Assembly (NCBI RefSeq): GCF_047675955.1
Contig: NC_132916.1
Span: 69,805,481-69,869,480, forward strand
Reading direction: 5' to 3'
Length of the DNA: 64,000 bases
From: Chlorocebus sabaeus
Taxonomy: Eukaryota; Chordata; Mammalia; Primates; Cercopithecidae
This document shows, in pieces, positions 58,348-64,000 of the stretch. The notes under the pieces were generated by a model. The model made no database searches. It was given only the letters and a program-made list of their open reading frames with translations, and had not been told where the DNA came from. Every line of letters begins with the position of its first letter. Positions within the stretch are counted from its first letter, which is position 1. A program made the position numbers and the translations under genes.

Positions 58348-59025
58348 CCAGAGGTAATTAAAAGAAATAAAATGGAAGAGGCTATGTGTAAGAGATAGTG
58401 GAGGATATTTTACCAAAATTGTTGAAAAGTACAAAGGCACAATTCTTCAGATATAGGGAACACAATGAATTACTTATAGAAACAAAAAATCAACACACAG
58501 ACACACCGTCATGAAATAGCTGAATATCAACAAAAAATATATCTTTAAAGCAGAGAAAACTACAGACCTCCTACAAAGGAACAAAAATTACACTGATTTC
58601 TGACTTCTCAAAGGCAACAATGGAAGCCAGAAGAAAGCAGAATAACATCTTCAACACTGCAAGAGAAAATCACTGCCAATTTAGTATTATATCCCCAGGA
58701 AAGCTTTCTTTCATTAATGAGGATGAAATAAAGACTTTTCAGAGCTGAACAAAAGCTGGTGAATTTATCATCAGAGGATGCTAGAGGATTCTAAAGGACA
58801 ACTTCAACAAGAAGGAAGGTATGTCTAGGTTTAGTGTTTAAAATAAATTTATGAAAGATGAATAAATATATTAATGCATATAGGAGTAAGTATAAACAAA
58901 CACGAAATGTATAATAGTAATGACAATAGTGACATTTAATATGTAAAATACTGGACCCTAATAACATAAGTTCTTTATGTATCTAAAATTATTTCAAATA
59001 AAAAGCTTATTTAAAAACATAATTA
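56950..59025 (+). mobile_element. Ancient L1M 5' UTR plus ORF1 (HAL1-like possible), sense
   Basis: The order of 'ttgctcccagaaatttctttttccctcaatata', 'cagataaaatatgttttgaa', 'gataattacagtctttaccttctt' (5' UTR) and then ORF1-like 'caaatagaacttctagaaatcaaaaatgta', 'gatgaattaaatagcaaattggata', 'aacaatggaagccagaagaaagcag', 'gaaataaagacttttcag' is that of old L1M. ORF2 is not seen before the next L1 begins, so it may be a HAL1-type element or an L1 interrupted by the 59.03 kb insertion. All frames are broken. Confidence 0.6.
58302..58346. repeat. (TATC)11 tetranucleotide microsatellite
   Basis: Eleven perfect TATC units in a row at the end of an AT-rich stretch inside the ancient L1. This is long enough to be length-polymorphic. 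Confidence 0.95.
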
Positions 59026-59479
59026 GAAGAGGTATAGCAAGGTGACTAAATAGAACCCTCTGGAGATCATCCCCCACCCACAGGAACACCAAATTTAACA
59101 ACTATCCACAAAAGAAAGGATCTTCATAAGAATCAAAAATCAGGAGAGCAATCACAGTACCTGGTTTTACCCTGGTATCAAGGAAAGAGGCACTGAAGAG
59201 GGTAGGAAACACAGTAATGAATTGCCGACACCACTCCTCCCCCATCACCTGGCAATGCTATGTGGCATAGAGAGAGAATCTGTGTGCTTGGGGAAGGGAA
59301 AGCAAAGTTACCATGGGACTTTGCAGCAGAACTCAGTGCTGCTCTGTCACAGTGCAAAGCAACACAGGGCAGAATTTGACTGGTGCCCATGGAGGGAGCA
59401 TTTAGACCAGCCCTAACCAGAGGGGAATCATCCCTCCCAGTGGTTGGAACCTAAATTCTGGCTAGCCTTATCACTATGG

Positions 59480-60770
59480 ACTAAAGCATTCTGAGGTCCT
59501 AAATAAACGCAATGGCAGTCTACGCCACAGGACTGCAATTCCCAAAAAGTCCTGGTGCTGTGATGTATTCAGAGCCAGTGGACTTGGGGTACATGCAACC
59601 CAGTGAGATACTAGCTGGGGTGGCCAAGGGAGTACTTGTGACACGTCACCCCTCCCCTCTCCAGACAGCACAGCTCTGGGAGAAGGAAGGGTGAAAACGG
59701 ACTTTGTCTTGCAACTTGGATACCTGCTCAGCCACCATAAAATAAAGTACCAGGCAGAGTGTTGATGCCCCCATTCCAGGCCAGAACTCCCAGATGACAC
59801 TTCTAGATCCACCATGGGCCAGATAGGAACTCACAGCACTGAAGGGAAGGACCTAGTCCTGACAGAATTCACCAACTGCTGACTAAAGAGCACTTGGACC
59901 TTGAATAAACATCAGCAAGACCCAGGCAGCAGTTGCCATGGGCAACTGTGTAAGACCCAGTAGCATGCTGGCTTCAGGTGTGACCCCAGCACATTCCCAG
60001 CTGTGATGGCCATGGGGAGATATGCCTTCTGCTTGAAGAAAGGAGAGCAAAAAGAAAAGAGAACTTTGTCTTGCAACCTGGATATCATCTTAGCCCCAAA
60101 TAAAGCACCAGGTAGATTCCTAAAGCCCCTAGTTCCAGGCCCTGGCTCCTGGATGTCATTTCTAGACATACCCTGTACCAGGAGGGAACCTGCTGCACTG
60201 AAGGGAAAGACCCAGTCCTAGCACAATTCATCATCTGCTGACTAAGGAGCCTTTGGGCCTTGAATTAACATCAGCAATAGCCAGGAAATAGTTGCCACAG
60301 GCCTTGGAGGAGAACCAATACTGTGCTGGCTTCAGATGTGACCCAATACATTCCAGTAGTGGTGCCATGGGAGTGCTTCTGTAACTCTCCACCAACTCCA
60401 GGCAGCTCAGCACAGAAAGAGAGATTCCAGCCGGGCGCGGTGGCTCACGTCTGTAATCCCAGCACTTTGGGAGGCTGAGGTGGGCGGATCACCTGAGGTT
60501 GGGAATTCGAGACCAGCCTGATCAACATGAAGAAACTCTGTCTCTACTAAAAATACAAAAATCAGCCTGGCATGGTTGTAGGCACCTGAAATCCCAGCTA
60601 CTCAGAAGGCTGAGGCAGGAGAATCACTTGAACCTGGGAGGTGGAGGTTGTGGTGAGCTGAGATCACGCCATTGCACTCCAGCCTGGGCAGCAAGAGCGA
60701 AACTCCATCTCAAAAAATAACAAAAGAAAAAAAAAAAAGAAAAGAAAAAAAGAAAGAAAGAGAAATTCCA
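59480..60770 (+). repeat. Tandem units of about 360 bases in the L1 5' UTR
   Basis: The block beginning 'actttgtcttgcaac' occurs at 59701 and 60063 (362 apart) and 'gcttcag' at 59971 and 60329 (358 apart). A partial, more diverged unit precedes it and another starts after the Alu at about 60790. Units carry 'ctgcactgaagggaaagacccagtcc' and 'ctgctgactaaggagc'. The antisense copy at 25 kb has a much shorter 5' UTR. Confidence 0.8.
60430..60756 (+). repeat. AluS-like element, sense
   Basis: Full Alu in the L1 5' UTR ('gccgggcgcggtggctcacgtc' to 'gcgaaactccatctc') with a long A/G tail (caaaaaataacaaaag...). Flanking AAAGAGAGATTCCA (60416-60429) and AAAGAGAAATTCCA (60757-60770) differ at one base. 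Confidence 0.94.
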
Positions 60771-61099
60771 TTTGATTGGGGGAATGTTAAGAAAGAGAAC
60801 AGAGACTCTGCCTGATAATCCAGGGAATTCCCCCAGATCTTATCCAAGACCACCAAGGCAATATACTTCTATGAATGTGCAGGAGCCATAGTGTTACTCG
60901 GCTTGGGGTGACCCTTTATACAGATAAGGCTGCAGTGACCAAAAACTTAGGTCACAACACCCAATTCCTTTTGAATATTTGGAAAGTCTTCTCAAGACAG
61001 GTGGGTACAAACAAACCCAGGCTGCAAAGATTAGAATAAATAACTCTTTAATGCCCAGACATAGATGAGCATCCACATCCATCAGTATCATCCAAGAAA

Positions 61100-61990
61100 A
61101 CATGACCTCAAAGCACAAACTGAATAAGGCATCATGACCATCTCTGGAGTGACTGAGCTGTGTGACTTTTCAGACAAAGAATTCAAGATAGCTGTTTTGG
61201 GGAAATGCAACAAAATCCAAGATAACACAGAGAAGGACTTCATAATCCTATGAGATAAATTTAACAAAGAGAATGAAATAATTTTAAAAAATCAAGAAGA
61301 AATTTGGGAGCCAAAAAATTTGATTGACAAACTGAAGAATGAATGCAACAGAATATCTCAACAGCAGAACTGATCAAGCAGGAGAAGAACTAATGAGCTT
61401 CAAGACAGGCTATTTAAAAATATACAGTCTGAAGAGTCAAAAGAAAAAAGACTAAAAGAATAAAGAATGAAAAATAATGAATCATGCCTACAGGATCCAG
61501 AAACAGCCTCAAAAGGGTAAATCTAAGAGTTATTGGTCTTAAAGAGGAGGTAGAGAAAGAGATAGGGGTAGAAAGTTTATTCAAAGGGATAATAACAGAG
61601 AACTTTCCAAATGTAGAGGAAAATATCAACATTTAAGTACAAAAAGGTTATAGAACACCAAGCAGATTTAACCCAATTAAGAATACCTCCAGACATGTAT
61701 TACCCAAACTCCTAAAGGTGGAGGATAAAGAAAGGATACTAAAAGCAGCAAGAGAAAACACATAACATACAATGAAGCTCCAACACAACTGGCAGTGGAC
61801 TTCTCAGTGGAAACCTTACATGTCAAGGGAGAGTGACTTGACATATTTAAAGTGCCGAAGGGAAAAGCCTTTTACCCTAGAAGAGCATATCTGGTGAAAA
61901 TATCTTTCAAACATGAAGGAGAAATAAAGACTTCCCAGACAAACAAAAGCTAAGTGTTGTCACCAACACCGGACTTGACCTATGAGAAAT
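61100..61990 (+). pseudogene. L1 ORF1 remnant (L1MA/L1PB type)
   Basis: ORF1-like sequence homologous to the fragment at 24.68-24.90 kb, including 'gatccaag...aacacagagaaggacttc' and 'aaatctaagagttattggtctta', with stop codons in every frame. The coiled-coil, RNA-binding ORF1 protein cannot be made. Confidence 0.6.
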
Positions 61991-62494
61991 ACTAAAGGGA
62001 GTTTTTCAGTCTAAAACAAAAAAGAATCCCAATGAGTAATAAGAAATTATCTGAAGGTACAAAATTCACTGGTATCAGTAAATACACAGACAAATACAGA
62101 TGTAATAACACTGTAATTGTGTTGTGTAAACTACTCATATCTTGACTAGGAAGACTAAAAGACTAACCTATCAAAAATAACAACTGCAACAGTTTTTTAA
62201 GACATGGACAGTATAATATAACATAAATAGAAACAGCAAAAAGCTTAAAAGCAGGAGTGGAGATGATGTCACATTGTGGAGTTTTTATTAGCTTTGTCTT
62301 TCCTTATTTGTTTTGCAAGCAGAATTAAGTAAGTTGTCATCAGTTTAAAAAATGAGTTATAAGATGTTATTTGCAAGCTTCATGATATCCTCTAATTAAA
62401 AAAACTATAACAGATACACAAAAAATATAAAGCAATAAGTTAAAACATACCGCCAGAGAAAATAACTTTCAGAAAAAGGAACACAGGAAGGCAG

Positions 62495-62512
62495 AAAGAA
62501 AGAAAGAAAGGG
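62495..62512. repeat. (GAAA)n short repeat
   Basis: Four to five GAAA units between ORF1 and ORF2 of the old L1. Confidence 0.7.
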
Positions 62513-62858
62513 AAGACCACAAAACCACCAGAGAAAATAGATAACAAAATGGCAGGTGTTAAGTCCTTACTTATCAATAACAACATGGAATACAAGTGAA
62601 TTAAACTTTCTAATCAAAAGACAGTGACTGAATGGATTTAAGAAACTAGATTCAATTATCTGATGCCTACAAAACACACACTTCACTTATAAAAACACAC
62701 ATAGAATGAAAAATGAAGGGATGGAAAAAGACATTTTATGCAAATGGAAATACAAAATGAGCAGTAGTAGCAATACATGTGTCAGATAGAACAAACTTTA
62801 AGACAAAAATAATAAAATGAGACAAAGAATATCATTGCATAATGATGAAGTGATCAAC

Positions 62859-63389
62859 TTAGCAAGATGATGTAACAATTTTAAATATAGGGGGCGGAGC
62901 AAGATGGCCGAATAGGAACAGCTCCTGTCTCCAACTCCCAGTGAAAGCGACACAGAAGACCGGTGATTTCTGCATTTTCAACTGAGGTACTGGGTTCATC
63001 TCACTGGGGAGGGCCGGACGATCAGTGCTGGTCAGCTGCTGCAGCCCGACCAGCGAGAGCTGAAACAGGGCGAGGCATTGCCTCACCTGGGAAGCGCAAG
63101 GGGGAAGGGAATCCCTTTTCCTAGCCAGGGGAACTGAGACACACAACACCTGGAATATCGGGTAACTCCCACCCCAATACTGCGCTTTAAGCAAACAGGC
63201 ACACCAGGAGATCATATCCCACACCTGGCCAGGAGGGTCCCACACCCACGAAGCCTCCCTCATTGCTAGCACAGCAGTCTGTGATCTACCGGCAAGGCAG
63301 CAGCGAGGCTGGGGGAGGGGCGCACGCCATTGCTGAGGCTTAAGTAGGTAAACAAAGCTGCTGGGAAGCTCGAACTGGGTGGAGCTCAC
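62859..63389 (-). other. Antisense open frame at the position of L1 ORF0
   Basis: A 176-codon stop-free frame on the minus strand of the 5' UTR that spans the place where primate L1s encode the small antisense protein ORF0. Its nominal start at 63389 is GTG, with the first in-frame ATG about 42 codons in. It runs past the L1 5' end into the older L1. Translation is unproven. Confidence 0.3.
62900..62910 (+). promoter_or_regulatory. YY1 site of the L1 promoter
   Basis: 'caagatggccg' at the +11 position of the element is the conserved YY1 binding site that directs correct start-site use in L1 5' UTRs. The core (AAGATGG) is intact here. Confidence 0.8.
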
Positions 63390-63651
63390 AGCAGCTCAAG
63401 GAAACCTGCCTGTCTCTGTAGACTCCGCCTCTGGGGACAGGGCACAGTAAACAATAACAAGGGCAGCAGAAACCTCTGCAGACGCAAACGACTCTGTCTG
63501 ACAGCTTTGAAGAGAGCAGTGGATCTCCCAACACGGAGGTTGAGATCTGAGAAGGGACAGACTCTCTGCTCAAGTGGGTCCCTGACCCCTGAGTAGCCTA
63601 ACAGGGAGACATCCCCCACTAGGGGCAGTCTGACACCCCACACCTCACAGG

Positions 63652-63788
63652 GTGGAGTACACCCCTGAGAGGAAGCTTCCAAAGCAAGAATCAGACAGGT
63701 ACACTCGCTGTTCAGAAATATTCTATCTTCTGCAGCCTCTGCTGCTGATACCCAGGCAAACAGGGTCTGGAGTGGACCTCAAGCAATC
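63652..63788 (+). promoter_or_regulatory. ZNF93-target segment of the L1PA 5' UTR
   Basis: The stretch from 'ggagtacacccctgagagg' to 'caagcaatct' is absent from the youngest human L1s, where 'cagggt' joins 'ccaacagacc' directly. It is the about 129-base segment known from L1PA3-L1PA6 to bind the KRAB zinc-finger repressor ZNF93. Presence here dates the source to before the deletion. Confidence 0.75.
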
Positions 63789-63919
63789 TCCAACAGACCT
63801 ACAGCTGAGGGTCCTGACTGTTAGAAGGAAAACTATCAAACAGGAAGGACACCTACACCAAAACCCCATCAGTACGTCACCATCATCATCAAAGACCAGA
63901 GGCAGATAAAACCACAAAG

Positions 63920-64000
63920 ATGGGGAAAAAGCAGGGCAGAAAAGCTGGAAATTCAAAAAATAAGAGTGCATCTCCCCCGGCAAAGGAGCGCACCTCATCG
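63920..64000 (+). CDS. L1 ORF1, N-terminal 27 codons, runs off the window
   Basis: ATG at 63920 in the strong context 'accacaaagatgg', followed by an open frame reading MGKKQGRKAGNSKNKSASPP and on to the edge. This is the basic N-terminal start typical of L1 ORF1p, the trimeric RNA-binding chaperone of the L1 ribonucleoprotein. Only 27 codons of about 338 are visible, so intactness of the coiled coil, RRM and C-terminal domain cannot be judged. Confidence 0.85.
   Translation, partial: MGKKQGRKAGNSKNKSASPPAKERTSS

Larger units (their letters stand above)
59026..62889 (+). mobile_element. L1 (L1MA/L1PB type), 5' portion, sense
   Basis: The 5' end near 59026-59040 runs into a 5' UTR that matches the one at 25.8 kb ('aacaactatccacaaaagaaagg', 'aatcaggagagcaatcacagtacctggttttac'). 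It continues into a broken ORF1 (about 61.1-62.0 kb, 'cagctgtgtgacttttcagac', 'gagaataacagagaactttcc' type motifs) and the ORF2 endonuclease region (62.55-62.89 kb, 'gtgaagggatggaaaaaga'-like, 'gcataatgatgaag'). It is interrupted at 62889 by the L1PA. The remainder lies beyond the window or was lost. Confidence 0.82.
62890..63919 (+). promoter_or_regulatory. L1PA internal promoter / 5' UTR
   Basis: RNA polymerase II internal promoter region with the YY1 site at its start. L1PA 5' UTRs also carry a downstream antisense promoter, expected roughly at 63.3-63.5 kb by position in the family. I see no decisive damage to it, but promoter activity cannot be read from sequence alone. Confidence 0.75.
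62890..64000 (+). mobile_element. L1PA element, intact 5' end, continues beyond window
   Basis: Starts with the full-length L1 terminus 'gggggcggagcaagatggccg', the sign of an untruncated 5' end, inserted in ORF2 of the older L1. The roughly 1,030-base 5' UTR is longer than the 910 bases of the youngest L1s because it retains the segment listed below. ORF1 begins at 63920 and is open to the window edge. The wording suggests L1PA5-L1PA7. Whether ORF1 and ORF2 are intact cannot be seen here. Confidence 0.93.

Noticed and set aside
1..64000. CRISPR array, operon, phage or bacterial feature
   Set aside because: No regularly spaced identical repeats, no prokaryotic gene arrangement and no ribosome binding sites. 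All repetition is explained by transposons, microsatellites and hairpins.
1..64000. tRNA, snRNA or 7SL gene
   Set aside because: 7SL-like sequence appears only as Alu. I found no tRNA A/B-box pair outside SINEs and no snRNA signature.

Overview
The window is primate nuclear DNA, most likely human or another ape or Old World monkey. It holds about a dozen Alu copies (J, S and Y types), primate-specific L1PA elements, THE1 (MaLR) proviruses, and older mammalian L2, MIR, MLT and L1M remnants in AT-rich, intron-less sequence. I recognise no host protein-coding exon, tRNA, rRNA or snRNA, and no bacterial-type feature. The only readable protein-coding potential belongs to retrotransposons. Most open frames are stop-free stretches inside Alu or L1 DNA or chance frames in unique DNA.

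Layout. 1-4.2 kb is mostly unique sequence with small old repeats. 4.2-4.75 kb is a hAT-type DNA transposon split by an Alu. 5.5-9.1 kb is an ancient antisense L1 interrupted by other L1 3' ends and an AluY, followed by an antisense AluS. 10.1-14.8 kb holds L2 copies, one split by a complete THE1 provirus with perfect GACAA target duplications. 15.06-25.82 kb is a near full-length antisense L1 (L1MA/L1PB type) with an 11/12 target duplication. It has been hit by two Alus and by a younger L1PA at 19.56-23.68 kb. 26-42 kb is repeat-poor, with L2, MIR and MER2-type fragments. 42-48 kb holds four Alus, an AT-rich double hairpin, and solo LTRs of ERV1, ERVL (MLT2) and MaLR (MLT1) type. 48.37-50.63 kb is a second THE1-type provirus. 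50.6-57 kb is unique and old L1 DNA with two Alus. 57-64 kb is a stack of three sense L1s, each younger one inside or abutting an older one, ending in the intact 5' end of an L1PA5-7-like element whose ORF1 runs off the window.

The most informative object is the L1PA insertion at 19.56-23.68 kb. It carries a 5' inversion (twin priming) that splits the endonuclease domain between codons 217 and 219. It also has about 160 bases of foreign DNA between two poly(A) tracts, the signature of a 3' transduction, and an ORF2 with no frameshift and a single nonsense codon. Other points worth attention are the hairpins at 44.98-45.28 kb, an AluYd-like copy with a diagnostic 12-base deletion, a TATC microsatellite, tandem units of about 360 bases in an L1 5' UTR, and the KRAB-repressor (ZNF93) target segment in the terminal L1PA.

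Subfamily names come from remembered consensus features and were not checked by alignment.
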